64,000 bases of DNA from Globomyces pollinis-pini (GCA_025399215.1 MU621140.1:1169-65168); one strand, 5' to 3'; positions 35,798 through 48,888 are shown, counted from the first letter of the stretch. Numbers and translations: made by a program. Notes: generated by a model not told the origin, from the sequence alone.

Positions 35798-38700
35798 TTA
35801 TTCATCTGCTGAAGGACTCGTCACCATATCAATAATACATTCAATGATATCACAAAATAGTCCAGCACTTAGTAATTGATTTTGAACCATCGAAAATCCA
35901 CGAATGAGACCTTTTTTAGTATTGGTAGAGCCAACCAAAGTTTGAAGATTTTTAACAATTGTTGAAAATTCTTTACTTCTTTTTATACCTTCTTGATTGG
36001 TAAGTAAACAGAATAATTGATGTTTAATACGTGCATTTTCATGAGCAGATTTCACAATAGGTGGAGGACCTGTACCCCAAACCATACCATTTGGCCAAAG
36101 AGTATTTGAAAGTGACTTTAAAGTTTCTTTCACAGCTTCTTGAGATGAAGCTGCATCGAGTGATGATTGTAATGTACCTCTAATCATTGATCCAAAAGTA
36201 TTTTTTAATACAGTTTTAATCAAATGTAGAGATTGTTGTCGAATCCATTGATCAGGTTGACCAAGTGAAAATAATTCTTCAATAGCTGAAAATGCTACAT
36301 CCAATACAATTTGTAATTCTTTATGTGTAACTGAAAATGTTTCTTCATGAGTGTTTGATCCTCTACGACCAGGTTTTTCTGTTGGAGATATATCTTCATC
36401 AGGTGATATCAAATCAATTGATTGTTCATTTTCATTTAATTCCGTTTGTTCTGTAGTTGGGTTAGCAGTTACAGAAACACGTTTGAAAACAGCTCCTGCA
36501 GATGAAAATGTATCTGAGGCTGATCTCCATAATGAATTGACGACTTCTTTTTGTTCGGGTTGAAGAAATTGTACTAATGGTAAGAAATAGAGTCCCACAG
36601 GATCTTTCAATAAATCATTTAACCAAACTGTAAACGATTTGGCCAATTCTATTCTTTCTTCCATTAAAGCTTTTGTGTCAGTAAATGGTGCAAATGATTT
36701 AGGAATTGGTTTTGCAGGTACTTTTCCAGCTAATCGAGATAAATTCTTAGATACTTGAAGTTCCAAGTCATAAAAATCTTTAGACAACTTGGTAATAGCC
36801 CAAGGATGTGATGTGCCATTATTGACGGTGATTAAATACTGTCCTGGAACGTTTGTAAGACCGAAAGACGATAGTAAATTTTCAGAGTCATCAGTGGAAT
36901 TCAACAACACCATGACATCTACACCTTGTTCTAGTGATATCATACTAGATTCGGAAGGTTCTTCGTTTTCTTGAGCAATAAAATCTTGAAGGTCTTCAAT
37001 AACACTTTGATATAGGAATTTGTCATTCATCAAATCATACATTTCTTCATCTTCGGCAATAGCCAATTTTAAAGCAATTTCTTTCATTTTCTTTTTGTAA
37101 ATTAAAAGCGAATCTTGTAATAACTCCAATCTTGATTTTCCAACCACTACATCTTCCTTTGATGCCAAATACTGATCCCAATAGTTTTCCGCCAAAAATC
37201 GAATGATTTCCAACTGAAGAGATTCTAAAGAATTATTTAAGCTTTCATTTGTTAAATCTAATTTGATTAAATCCGAAAATTTCTCCAAAGAATTGTTTTC
37301 AGATGAAAATAAAGAAACCAAATCTGTAATTTGTTGTAGTTGATATTGTTTTTCAGAAAAATCTGTATTGTTACTTATAGACTTTTTAAATTCGCCAATT
37401 AACATAAAAGCATCTACAAGTGGAAAAACAGAAGTGACCGCTGCAAATTCACAGAATTCCGCAAATCCATTTGAATCTTCTAAATGCTCTCTGACAGATA
37501 TCAGCTTTTCGGATACTTCAATTGGAATTTGTGTATTTCCATTTTCTTCTTTTTCTTTAACTGTAAGTTCCTTTGATTTGGATTTTAAAGGTTTTCGTAA
37601 CGTATTCAGCAAAGTTTCGTTTAACCAATTTGGATCAGTGACTTTATCTATCACTATATTTTTGTTAGAACATATTGCTTACATGGCAATAACACTTTCG
37701 TTGCTAAAATTTCACGTACTATGGCGAAAACTGCTGGAGAGTTTTTATCTGCTCTGGGTAGTAATAACAAAGATAATTTCATTGATTGATTGCATAAATT
37801 TTCAATAATCATCTCTCTAGATGCAAACTTTCTAAATCTAGAATTCTTAAATTTGATCAGGTAGTCTTGCATATCCAACCCAGTAGCATCAAACGCTTTA
37901 TACTCTCTCTACAATTTAATCAAACTATTATTTTTACCACATGCAAGATGATGACATGCATAATTGACAATAACAGATCGGTATGATTGATTTTACTGCC
38001 AGCAAATCCCAATGTAAGGAATGCTTCATGTATAGTGAAATGAACTGAATCAGAAAAGTCTCGAGATTTTGAAGTATTCAGATTAACATACCAGCTATCA
38101 ATAAAATCACGAATGATATATGAAATGAACTTATTCAGCTCTTCGTTCAACTCTGGATCAATTTCTTCATCAGAGTGAGATAATTGTGAGACTGCTACCT
38201 AGAGAGTATAAATAACTATCAAAGTACTGGTATTTTTTCTGTAGATGGTTTCAAATAGGATAAACGGTCTTTGTAATGTTGTTCAACAAGTCCAAATCCA
38301 CCGTTATGATCTACCACTGCTTCTTTAAATAATATACCCAATATAAATGCGCAAAATGAAAAGAAAGACCAAATAGTAAACTTTGGAAAGTAGTATAAAA
38401 TGGGTAATAAAGCAAATGCCCATTGGTATTGTATGGAGAATAATAGCTTCGTGATGATAAAATGAGCAGTATTTTCGTTAGCAGGAAAGTCATCATCTAA
38501 TTCCAAATTTGGTATTTCTGGTATGGAGTTGTTTTGATTGACATCATCAGTTTCTGGGTTGATTTTAGAATCGGCATCACTTGGAACTGCATCATTTAAC
38601 TCTATTATTTCAGGGATTTCAGTTGGTTTATCATCAAAGTCGTTTGTATCACTTTGCATTGTGCTTTGTTTGGTAGTATGTGGTTTATCGTGTAAAGTTT

Positions 38701-38806
38701 CCATACTCAACTCCGTTACATTCAGAGTTTCTTCTTCATATGATTCCGTCAATTCGATCTCCTTAGAATTTTCAAAAGTCGTTTCTTGTTGCTTTTCGTC
38801 GTCCAT
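35798..38806 (-). CDS. Mdm1/SNX13-like sorting nexin (PXA-RGS-PX)
   Basis: Membrane-anchored sorting nexin of the Mdm1/SNX13/14/25 type, which tethers ER to vacuole/lysosome or lipid droplets. From 38806: an acidic, disordered region of about 110 residues; a hydrophobic hairpin (WAFALLPILYYFPKFTIWSF, FSFCAFILGILF); then, across short introns, a PXA domain (ELNKFISYIIRDFIDSWYVN, VREILATKVLLPCKQYVL, DPNWLNETLLNTL). An RGS-like region follows (GFAEFCEFAAVTSVFPLVDA, IRFLAENYWDQYLA). The PX domain has PGQYLITVNNGTSHPWAI, LSRLAGKVPAKPIPKSFAPF and MEERIELAKSFTVWLNDLL. The C-terminal nexin domain has FSAIEELFSLGQPDQWIRQQ and GMVWGTGPPP. The last exon (35798-37654) is one long open frame. Long acidic N-terminus before the anchor is unusual for yeast Mdm1. 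Confidence 0.87.
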
Positions 38807-38900
38807 GAAAAATAGTGAAACTGAGACCGCTACAAAAGGCTTCTCAAAGGTATAAGAATTGAAAGTACTTGGGAAAGAGTACTGAATTGAAGGGTTTTAT

Positions 38901-41820
38901 TTAGAAGAAGCGATTCAACCATTGCGATATTTTGTTGCGTTCATTGACGGGTTTGTTACGATAAATCTTCTCCTCTTCAGATTCACTCAATCGCTTCTTG
39001 ACTTTATGGGCTATTTGGTCGTTGCTTCGTTCAAACTTACGCAGGCTTCTTAGTTGTGGTGTCGTTAATGGCCCTACATCATCCATATCAATGTCAGGAA
39101 AGAGTGGTTTCTCACGTGCTTTCAGAGTCATAATTAGAAATGCGTATTCAAATGCTAAATCCTCCAAGAAAGAATACTGTCCAGAACTACCACCATGACC
39201 TGCATTATCGATTTTTAGTAAGAGCATCCTTTTCTCAATGGAGGGATCTCCAAACCCTTCCTCCAACTTTTGCTTTCTCAAATGTCGCATTTTGGCAACA
39301 AACTTTAACGGTTCAAAAAAGGCCACCTAAATGTTATGTTCAAGTATGTTTTACTCGTGGATCATTCATACCACCAAGTACCAAAATGTGTGGATACTCA
39401 TTCTTTGCCAACTTTTCACCATCAATCTGAAATTAAAAAGTTCATTTTTACATTAGTATAAGGACAGTACCCTTTCATGACATCATATATATCTTTATCC
39501 ACTGGATTGCCCCATTCCTAAAAAATTAATCCAATTTAGATCATTACTTCAAATTCAAAAGCGGTCCACGGTATACTTGAATTGAACATGGTATTAATGA
39601 CATCGATAAAAGGTACTTCGGTAAGTGCTGCTTGGAATAAATCTGGTCGCATATTGATTGAAGCACCGATAAGCAGACCACCTGCTGATCTACCATAAAT
39701 AGCTAATTTTGAAGGTGTCGTATATTTTTCCTTTATCAAATATTCGGCAACAGAACAAAAATCATAAAATGTGTTTGGTTTCTTTTCCAACTTTCCCTCT
39801 TCATACCACCCATTACCCATATCAGCACCACCTCGGCAATGCGCAACGGCATATATAAAACCTCTATCCAAAAGAGACAATCGGGCAGTTGAAAATATTG
39901 GGTTTACACAAGATCCATATGCTGCATATGAATGTAGTAGCATGGGATTAGGCTGAGAAGGAGACATATCCATTCCTAGTAAATCACGGCGATAGACCAA
40001 AGAAACAGGAACTGAAGTTCCATCTACACTTAATGCAAATAGTCGTTTGGAGCAATAATTGGATTTCTCATAAGGAAACATTCCTCGGACTTTTTCCTCA
40101 TGAATAATTGTCATTTTTCGTTCCACCAAATCATAATCAATTACTTGAGTAGGTTGGATAAAAGATGTGTAAGTCATTCGAAGCATTTTAGTATTGTATT
40201 GGCCCTCTTTTGTGAGATATGCAATTTCTTCGTTAGGAGATCCTAACCAAATTGAATAGACTGTTTCTGAAAAGCTGATATAATGGAATGTTGTAAAATC
40301 TTCACTACCATCCTCTGGCATATTAATAACTCTAACGTTTTGTAGACCTACAAATAGTTAATTTTACAATCTCAATTTACAATTAGATCGTTCTAAAACA
40401 ACTAAATGACGTTTACGAAATTGAAAATCTTCAATCAAGACAAAATCACGATGTTCAACAACGATTTTCGGATTTTCTAGTAATTCATCGGTATACGAAG
40501 GAACATCATCCTTGATTGGAATTCGATAGATATAATTATTTTTTACATCTCTATTTGTAAGTATATAGAAATATCCAGTGTGATGTTTAACGGTGTATTG
40601 AACTTTGTTTTCTCTTGGGAAGATAAGCTGCAAATTTTTAAGTGGATCGTGAGCATCTAGTACTCGAGTTTCTGATGTAATTTGAGCGGATCCATTTAAA
40701 ATTAAGAATGCAGCATCGTAAGTTTTTCTTAATGTTAGAAAAAACATTTCATCCAATTCATGATAAAGGATAACGTCATCTGCAATACTTGTACCAAGTT
40801 TGTGTCTTTTCAACATATAAGCACGTTCAAATTGATCTAATATTGTATAGAAAACATATTGCCCATCTTCTGAAAACTCCAAATCAGTATATACATCATC
40901 AATGGAATCCGGAAATGTTTCGTTTGTCAATATATTTTGAAAGTATACAGAATATCGTTCTTGTCCAGTGCAATCAACTCCATATGCTATAGTAGTACAA
41001 TCTGGTGATAGTTTCAAAAATCCAACGCTAAAGCAAGGTGCTTCAGCAAACAATGGAGAAGTTGCAAGTTCATTTTCATTAAGGTAAATCACCTCTTCGT
41101 TCGTTTCCAAGTTAATTCTACAATGTGCCAGATATTCTTCTCCTTCGATCTAAATTATCAGTCAAAATAGTAACCTTTTTCGAATAATAATGCCAACCAT
41201 CATTTAATTTAATTTTTGGTGATTCTAAGGTGAACGAAGAGTAATTATACCTTCATCTTGATCAAGTCTAGAAACAAACTCTTTATATAGTAATTTTTGT
41301 AATGCCTTTTCATCAGCAAGCATTTCATTCGCGTAAGAATTTTCTTGTTCAATGTATTCCAATACTTTAGGATTTTTTCGATCGTGCAACCATCTAGATT
41401 GAATAGTTTAGGATATGATAGTCATACCGAAAATCATCCGACCATTCCTCATTATGAACGTTAGTGAAATTGAATGGCTCGGGGTTACAAACTGGTTCTG
41501 ATACAGCATTTACGGGTTTCTTTTTCTTATGACTCTCTGTTGTATCCTCAATGATTTTCCTTAAAGAGGACCTTTGGTGAATTAAACTCAAAAAGAATAC
41601 CTATCATTAACAATTTTTTAAAAGAAACCATATAGATAGACAATACTCAGGAGATCTAATGCATGTCTTTTCCAAAATAGCATAAATTTCAGGTAAATGT
41701 TTAACTAAATTCGAACTATCTTGTTCCATATCTGCATCCACTTGTGATAGAAAGTTTGAATATTTAACAGTTTTTGCCTTTGCAAGAGTAGGAGAATCGT
41801 GTATTTCAGTTGTAACAATC
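38901..41820 (-). CDS. Oligopeptidase B-like serine peptidase (S9A)
   Basis: Prolyl-oligopeptidase-family peptidase of the PtrB type, cutting after basic residues in short peptides. N-terminal beta-propeller: WLHDRKNPKVLEYIEQENSY, LKLSPDCTTIAYGVDCTGQE, DLEFSEDGQYVFYTILDQFE and VLERSNCKL. Catalytic domain: LLHSYAAYGSCVNPIFSTAR, GFIYAVAHCRGGADMGNGWY and KLAIYGRSAGGLLIGASINM (GxSxGG nucleophile). An intron joins VLGGMNDPRV to AFFEPLKFVAKMRHL (catalytic Asp in NDPR), and IDNAGHGGSSGQYSFLEDLA carries the catalytic His. The triad is complete. It ends at 38901. The 5' end is not settled: coding-like text (IHDSPTLAKAKTVKYSNFLS) reaches about 41820 and joins at SPESSLRKIIED by an intron, but I could not fix the first Met. 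Confidence 0.87.
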
Positions 41821-42229
41821 TGACATTTAATCTTTCAATTATACCTAAAAACAATTAGATTTCAAACACGAACCTGGCATTGAATTAGATTCGATTTGCA
41901 ATACCTTTGATAGATGATTAAATACAAGGAATACGTACCTAGTCAAAATTAAACCCCTGTGAACTTACCTGTAAACATTAAATACAGAATCTCTCAAACC
42001 AAATTATCTCGACACATACTAAAATTTCTAGTTCGAACATTTGTGAACTCTTTGGTAGTATCCTTTCCAGTCATCTCTATGTTTAAAATAAACAGTCACG
42101 TCAAAAAGATCTTAAAAAATTATTTGGATAATCAATCAGATTCCCAATATTTCCATTTAAACATTTTATTTTAAACATAATTTTAACAACATATTCAATT
42201 TGATTGCTTTATTATGTAGTCGAAATGAA
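41821..42229. other. Intergenic, nothing clear
   Basis: About 400 A/T-rich bases between the uncertain 5' end of oligopeptidase B and the end of RPS28. The first exon of the peptidase probably lies in the left part. A plus-strand frame at 41959-42174 has no supporting context. Confidence 0.4.
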
Positions 42230-42621
42230 TTAACGGAGACGACGAGCTTCACGTTCGGATTCGAGAAGAGTTAAAACATCTACAAAAATGAAATAATCAG
42301 CTAATTACCACCATCACGGACTGGTCCTTTGACGTTACGGATGATAGAACGACCGTTTTCTTCGAGGATTTCAACACGAACCTGGGTGACTCCACCACGG
42401 GAACCAGTACGTCCAAGAACTTTGGTAACTCTAGCTAATCTGGCAGCGCCTGCTTTGGAATCCTGACAATGTTAGTGAATGTAAAATGAATAATGTGAGA
42501 GCAATTCAACGTTGAAAGTAAATGTAACAATGTGTATCCCGTCACTAAGTGTATGATAATTGAATGGATGGATGGATGGATTGATTGATTGATTGAATGT
42601 TGTGGTTCATGTTCTTACCAT
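42230..42621 (-). CDS. RPS28: 40S ribosomal protein S28
   Basis: Small ribosomal subunit protein eS28. Exon 1 is the ATG alone (42619-42621). Intron 42463-42618 (156 nt) is followed by [40 protein letters not shown] and [12 protein letters not shown] 29-nt intron then leads to [16 protein letters not shown] and the stop at 42230. Length and sequence are those of the family. The first intron is about five times longer than most introns in this window and contains a GATG/GATT tandem repeat, as in the RPS4 first intron. Confidence 0.95.
42562..42597. repeat. GATG/GATT tandem repeat in RPS28 intron 1
   Basis: Four-base tandem repeat: three to four GATG units followed by GATT units, lying in the middle of the 156-nt first intron. 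A related repeat is in the RPS4 first intron. Confidence 0.8.
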
Positions 42622-42902
42622 TTGTAAAAAGTAAAAGTTTTGTCAAACTTGAAACTTGAAAAAAGACACAATCAAAACTTGACCAATGAAAAGAATTTAA
42701 TCAAACAGAATAGAATCATACTGACATGCAAGTTGTAATGCTTTGACTAGCGTCCTTTTACCTACGACTGGTTATCGCTATTTTATATTGATTTGATCAA
42801 GTTTGAGTCGTTGACAATTGTTATCAAAAGATTGAAATAATTTCATTGTTGTTTATGTTGTTTTCAAGTCATTTGTGTGAGTTTTTCTTTGTCAATTTCT
42901 AA

Positions 42903-44212
42903 ATGAATAAAAATCAAGCTCAAGATTGGAAATCGGTCATTCAATCCAAAGTAACAAAGTTATACTCGACAGTAACAGCGGAAGAGCTACATGATATCGT
43001 ATATCAGCTTTTATTCATTCTAGTGTCAATACCTCAACTTGACTCAATTTGAAATGGCTGTAGAAGAAAGAGGATCATTACATATCTGTGGATATCCTAT
43101 ATGTTCAAAATCACTACCACAATCAGGTCGGTTTAAGATAGATTCTAGTTTTGGATTGTTTGATTCAAGAAAGTTTCCAAACCATTGTAGTCATACTTGC
43201 TTTATTGCCACGGAATTCCTAAAAACTCAACTATCAACCGATCCAATCTATTTAAGAAACTTTAATTTACAGTGAATCAATTGGATGTAACTAATTCTTT
43301 AGATTTGATATCATACCATGTGAAGTGAATCCTAAAAAATACCTTAAACAGTTGTCCAAGAAACCAACGGTATTTGAACAGGAAAACAAGACAGAATTAA
43401 TGACCAATTATATTGATTCACTCATTCAAAGTTTTTCCTCAACAACCTTATCTACAATAAAAATACATGAAAAGTTGGAATCTACCAGTATGGATGTCAT
43501 AACAGATCAGCAAGTTTCAACAGATCAAGCGACAATCGAAAGGTTGATGAACGAGTATGTCACACCATCCACAACCATTCTAAAATCATTTCAACCATCA
43601 TTAGAAACAAATCCAAATCAAAATGTACAACATGATATGGTGGAAGGATATCAAGTCAAATACTATGGAAAGAAAATATCAACCCCAAAGTCAATAGATT
43701 CAAAACAAAAAGTCAAAAAGATACGTAAACCAACATTAACATTATTTGGTGAAACTTGGACATTGTTGAATGCAATTGTCAGTACAGACACAAAAGAATT
43801 TGTCAAACATATTCATTTGGATAGCAATCATACTTCTCATCCATTGCATCAAACTAATACTATTGAACTGCAACGGAATTTAATTTTCTGTACTCGTATC
43901 CAATCTCAGTAATCCATAATGACTGATTTGATTCTAGACTTCATTCCATTGTCAAAATATTGAAATGTGATTTACTATATGATGACCTATTGTTAAATCT
44001 TTGCAACACCTTTAGATTCTCAAAGAAGTTTAATATATCAACTCAACAGGATTGGATATTGGCAGCTATCTTTCTAAAATGGTAATTGGAATCTGAAACT
44101 AAACGCTAGGTTGGTGGATGATTCAAGTAGTTTAGATTGGTCCTCTGCAACGAAGCTGGTCAATCTCGGATTAGATGAGTTTAACATTCTGGCAAATATA
44201 ATATATTCATAA
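42903..44212 (+). CDS. RTR1: Rtr1/RPAP2 RNA polymerase II CTD phosphatase
   Basis: Atypical phosphatase of the RNA polymerase II CTD, also involved in polymerase nuclear import. MNKNQAQDWKSVIQSKVTKL, TAEELHDI; a 25-nt intron (42999-43023); then CQYLNLTQFEMAVEERGSLH, ICGYPICSKSLPQSGRF (first zinc pair, C-x4-C), FPNHCSHTCFIATEFLKTQL (second pair) and DPIYLRNF. A disordered middle follows. The C-terminal helical region (FGETWTLLNAIVSTD, HSIVKILKCDLLYDDLLLNL, NISTQQDWILAAIFLKWL) resembles the RPAP2 C-terminus, which yeast Rtr1 lacks, so the architecture is closer to animal RPAP2. Stop 44212. Confidence 0.87.
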
Positions 44213-44312
44213 TTATAATCAATCCTGACTTTTTTACAATTAAACTAATATTCTCAACAACATAATTTCAAGTATAGAATGACTGATTTATTGAAGTCCA
44301 ACGATTACAAGT

Positions 44313-45252
44313 TTAAGCCAAACGTTCTCGGCGACGATCACGTTCTTCAGCAATAGTGAGTTTGACACCCTTGCCCTTTGGAAGAGACACCCAAGGCTTG
44401 CTTCCCTTACCAATGATGAAAACGTTACCGATACGAGTAGCAAAGGTACGGTCTAAAGCATCTTTGATGTGAACAATTTCGAAACCACCAATGTGCTTTT
44501 CACGGTGAGTAATAACACCGATACGACCCAAGTTATTTCCTCCAGTGACGTAAGCAACGTTACCATTGTCGAATTTAACGAAATCAACAATCTTTCCGGT
44601 TTCGATATCAATCTTGACGGTATCGTTAACCTTGACTAAAGGATCTGGATAACGAAGGGTACGTCCATCGTGAGTGACAGCATATGGGATGGCTTTGGCA
44701 CCAAGTTTGACTTGCTTAACCTTGCAAAGCTTGTATTTAGCTTCTTCTTCGGTGATACGGTGGATGGCAAATCTTCCCTTAACGTCATAAATTAAACGGA
44801 AGTTTTCTCCAGTCTTTTCGATAGAGATAACATCTAAGGAGTTAAAATTAATTGAATTTACCCATGAAACCAGCAGGGTAGGTCATGTCGGTTCTGACCT
44901 TTCCGTCAACCTTGATTAAACGTTGCATGACGATAGCCTTAGTTTCTTTGTTGGTAAGGGCGTATCGAAGACGATTTCTGATGAAAACGATCAAAGGAAG
45001 GCATTCACGGGTCTTGTGAGGACCAGCAGAAGGCTTTGGGGCCCAAGTACCAGTTAATTTGGATAACATCCAGTGTTTAGGGGCATTCAATCTCTTTAAA
45101 TGCTTTTTTGGTCCACGAGCCTAAATGATGAGTAACGAATTCGAAATCAATCAAGAGAAGTAAGAAATAATCAAGTTGTGTAAGATGCTGGTTCAAGTGA
45201 TTACTAATGGATGGATGGATGGATGCTTTGAAGGTTACTGATGACTTACCAT
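44313..45252 (-). CDS. RPS4: 40S ribosomal protein S4
   Basis: Small ribosomal subunit protein eS4. Exon 1 is the ATG alone (45250-45252); intron 45121-45249 is 129 nt. Then [60 protein letters not shown] and MTYPAGFM. After a short intron come [60 protein letters not shown] and [20 protein letters not shown]. The full-length family is matched, including S4, KOW and C-terminal parts. Confidence 0.97.
45207..45225. repeat. ATGG tandem repeat in RPS4 intron 1
   Basis: About five ATGG units within the 129-nt first intron, near the 5' splice site. It is the same type of repeat as in the RPS28 first intron. Confidence 0.8.
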
Positions 45253-45501
45253 ATTTGAAAATGTGAAAACAAAATTCGAACTTTTCACTTTACATAACCC
45301 GCCACACCAGTTTCAATCCTTTGGATTTTTAAAGGTGGATTTTTTAAATAAGCTTCTGATGAGGAATTTCTTGGATGGATGAAGAATTGGAATGAGCATA
45401 ATGATTCAAGTAAATAGGAAGCTTAGAAGGGATGTTTATATACAGATGTACGGTACAATTCGAATGAAAAATGTTCTTTAAAGGACCATTATTTTATTAA
45501 T

Positions 45502-47001
45502 TCATTTTCCAAAAGTTGTTCGAGTGTTTAAAAATTGATCCATTTCCTTCCAAAAAGTTAACACTACTTTCGGATCCAAGTAACGCTTATTGCGATGAAT
45601 CTAAAGTCAAACATTTCATTTTACCTGAAGTTTGTGGATGTTCCATTGACTGACCAGTCCTGGTAACGGCTCATCTTGAAATGTCAATGAAAATCCAACA
45701 GCTAAAATATTAAGATATGTTTAATTACTGTTGGAAAATATATCCACAGGTTTATCCCATTTCCATGACCGAAACTGCCACTCTTGTCCCATAGTAAACA
45801 CTCCAACAACTCTTTTCCTGTCTTGTTAAGTTATTATTCATACCAGTCTATCGGCTTAAGAGAGTCGATTGAATCCAAAACCAAGAAATCAGACACTGCA
45901 TACTTTTTAGGATCACGTTTAATGATCACTGAAGCAGGCTTGATGATTCCTAAAGTTGGTTATAAAGCCAATCAAACCTTTCTTCCTGAATTCATCTGCT
46001 GCTACAAAACTAAAAGAAAACATAAGTTGTGAATGAAGCAGTACTTTTGTTTAATCAGCAGCTCTTCAACATTATATAATGAAATAACTGATTGTGCTGC
46101 TGCTGGTATAATGATAATAGGGATGGTATTTTCTATTCTTCAATGTACAGGTTCGATTACTATCTTTTTCAACTACTCTGGAAGATTTTTTCTTGGTTTC
46201 TGGTTGATGCACAACAGGCTTTGGTCTTACTGGACACGATTAGATCAAACATGAATACAACCTTCCTTCTTTTCATCTTTGGTTATAAATGCGTTGAAAG
46301 CTGGTTTCTCAATATTAGCAAAATGCTGGTTGTCAATAAATCTTTTGTTACCTTTTGTCCTTTAACACACAAAATATTGTACGGTGTATTGACTGTTCTA
46401 CACATCAGTGCCATCCTTTTCACTGATTCAACATCCTGAACGAAAAATGAGTCTAATGATTGAATACATTTGTAATATCTGCTGATAAACTTGAACGTTT
46501 TTTGTTTAGATTAAATCCAAATAATACAGCGTCTTCCAACTCCTTTTTGACTATTCAAATAATTACTATTTGATTTGAAATTACCAGCATCAACACTTGT
46601 CTTTTTTGATTTCAAATGTTCACTCTCTTTAGAAACTCCTGTCAGATAGTCCAATAAATCTTTTCTATCCTACCTATTAGAATTTATGGAATACCATAAA
46701 GGAGATGATATCGTAAGAATCATCTACAGCCATTCTACAATATGTAGCGTGTTCTACATTTCGTTTGATATAGAAATACAATAGAGTTTTACAATCATAT
46801 TGCTAGTATATAATCAACAAATATATCATGAGTTACTTTATATCCAGATGGTGAAGTTAACAAGAATTTTGCTCCAGAATGTAACTGAATCTGAGTTGCC
46901 AACTTAAAATCACTGGTGATCACTTCATTCTGTAGTAGTTTATATTCCTTTTCCTGAACGATCGTCTGTCGGAATTCATTCAAGAAACTATCGATTGCCA
47001 T
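45502..47001 (-). CDS. CDC73: Cdc73 / parafibromin, Paf1 complex
   Basis: Paf1-complex subunit in transcription elongation and histone modification. N-terminus (from 47001): MAIDSFLNEFRQTIVQEKEY, QLHSGAKFLLTSPSGYKVTH and DIFVDYIL. Middle: DRKDLLDYLTG followed by SKESEHLKSKKTS. Then NTIPIIIIPAAAQSVISLYN and VEELLIKQKY, the conserved centre; PASVIIKRDPKKYAVSDFLV and DSIDSLKPIDW. The Ras-like C-terminal domain reads KRVVGVFTMGQEWQFRSWKW, DKPVDIFSN, VGFSLTFQDEPLPGLVSQWN, IHRNKRYLDPKVVLTFWKEM. It ends at 45502. Many introns; hydrophobic plus-strand frames across 45780-46440 are shadows. N-terminal to the conserved centre, exon edges were only partly resolved. Confidence 0.88.
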
Positions 47002-47094
47002 TGACTGAAAAGTGTTTTTTTATTGTAAAGATTCGAACCAGAAAAAACTCAAAATTAATACCAAATTTCATATCATTTTCATTATATAATAGCA

Positions 47095-48737
47095 TCAAAG
47101 ACGAGAAAAAAACCCTTTACGACCAGCTGATTGCTTAGTCTTGGTCATCAACCCCCATTTTTGCAAGGTTTCTTCTACTTTCCACAATGAATCATTAGAT
47201 CCTGTCAAATCACCTTCAACTACGATACTTGGAACAGTAGGACCAGTAGGGTTCCAATTTTTGCAAACATTGTCATTAAATTCAAATCTACTTGGAATGT
47301 TTTCTCCCAAAATAACACGTCGACCAACTCGTACAATATCAGCACATTCAACAAGATCAATTCTTCTGCACATTTCACCCACGTCCATTCTAAAATCCTG
47401 GGAAAGCGTTTGTCGTCCAATATCTTCAAGTTGAATTGCCTTACTCTCCAAATTCATCAACAAATTGGATTTTAATTGATTCTTTGCCCTATTCAATTCA
47501 TCAGGGGTACAATTTTGAGTGCAAATAGCTAATTGGTCTGCAATAACTGGTACAACATAATGATGAGTTTGTTTATCAGTCAAAACTGAAGCAGTAATAC
47601 CAAATAAGCCTGAATCGCGATAAGTATGGTTAATATGATTGCAGCTCTCAATCCAACCATTTCTATTCAGCACTTGTGTATATAGTCTAGTATACATTCC
47701 TTTACCTAAACGAGTCAATTAACCTATCATATACCAGGTCCACCAGCAGAAAATGAACCACCGCCTCCCAACAAGGATGCCAAAGTTGCCAGAGAATAAA
47801 TATCAGGATCAGTAACTGCCAAAGATTCATATGCGATTTGAACATGAGTTAATACCATATCATCCGGATTTGGACTTTTAGGTAAATTAGTAGTATCTTT
47901 AATAAAAGTTCCTCCAGTATATTTGCATTTCATTATTGCATCCTGTTGCGCTTTTTTGATCGAGGGCGAACTTTCCTTGACATCACCAAAATATTTCTCA
48001 GCCAATAATACAAAGTCATCATGATTAATTCCAACAGCTGCTACAACCATTCGATCTGGAGTGAACCAAGTATCTCTGAATTGTCTTAAATTATTCACAT
48101 TGATAGAATCCATCTGTTGAGGATGGATTCTCATTGTTCGTCCTAAAGTATTCACATCATTTAAATCTCCACTGAAAGGATTTAATGATGATCGATAGGC
48201 AACTTGATGTAATTTTTCTGGTAAAGATAACTCATTGTTCCATTGTAAATCTTCCAATTCCCATAATGTATTTTCCTTTGCTTCATTCAATTCGTCCACA
48301 TCATATTTTGGATATAGGACAATTTGTGATAATACATGCATTAATTTCTCTACACCTTTTGAAAACACAGATGCTTGATAACTGATTAAATCTCTGGTAG
48401 TATTAGATGCGAATTGACCACCCAATAACTCCAATTCATGAGTTAATTGATCACTAGCGAAATCTCTAGTACTCTATACATGAATAAATGAATTTGAATA
48501 CCTTGAAAGTTAGTTTATCCCACATGTATGCGCATCCAGCAGTCTCCTTAGTTTCATAGCGAGACCCTATGGTGAACATTTTGATTTAATACCTGAATCT
48601 ATAAATACACCAGCAGATACGAAATGCCCAGGATCATCATGCGTCACCACTTTGATGCCGTTTGATAATTTAGTTATTTTTGTTCCTGGACTTGCAATTG
48701 ATTTAGCAGTACTGAGAAGTCTCCGTGATAAAAACAT
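47095..48737 (-). CDS. MAS2: Mitochondrial processing peptidase alpha subunit
   Basis: Substrate-recognition subunit of the matrix protease that removes presequences. Start at 48737: MFLSRRLLSTAKSIASPG is a typical presequence. Then KITKLSNGIKVVTHDDPGHF, VSAGVFIDSG, SRYETKETAGCAYMWDKLTF, LLGGQFASNTTRDLISYQAS, THVQIAYESLAVTDPDIYSL and the glycine-rich loop LLGGGGSFSAGGPGKGMYTR, which marks the alpha subunit. A 29-nt intron splits the loop. No HxxEH zinc motif is seen, as expected for alpha. The end (QSAGRKGFFSRL) is basic. Just 93 bp from the CDC73 start, same strand. Confidence 0.95.
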
Positions 48738-48888
48738 TGAATTTGGAAAAAAAATGTGACAGAAATATCCTGAAAGGATGAATTAAACTACCAATGAGAA
48801 TTTAAACTACTTTGGTACAAAGAATTGAAACGAACGATTGTAAACGAACATCATGATAGAAGAGTTTTAATTCTTGTGTTTATTGAAA

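Noticed and set aside
41959..42174. 71-codon plus-strand ORF
   Set aside because: A/T-driven frame in an intergenic stretch with no supporting context.
45784..46439. Hydrophobic plus-strand ORFs that look like membrane proteins
   Set aside because: They are antisense to CDC73, whose exons are recognisable on the minus strand.
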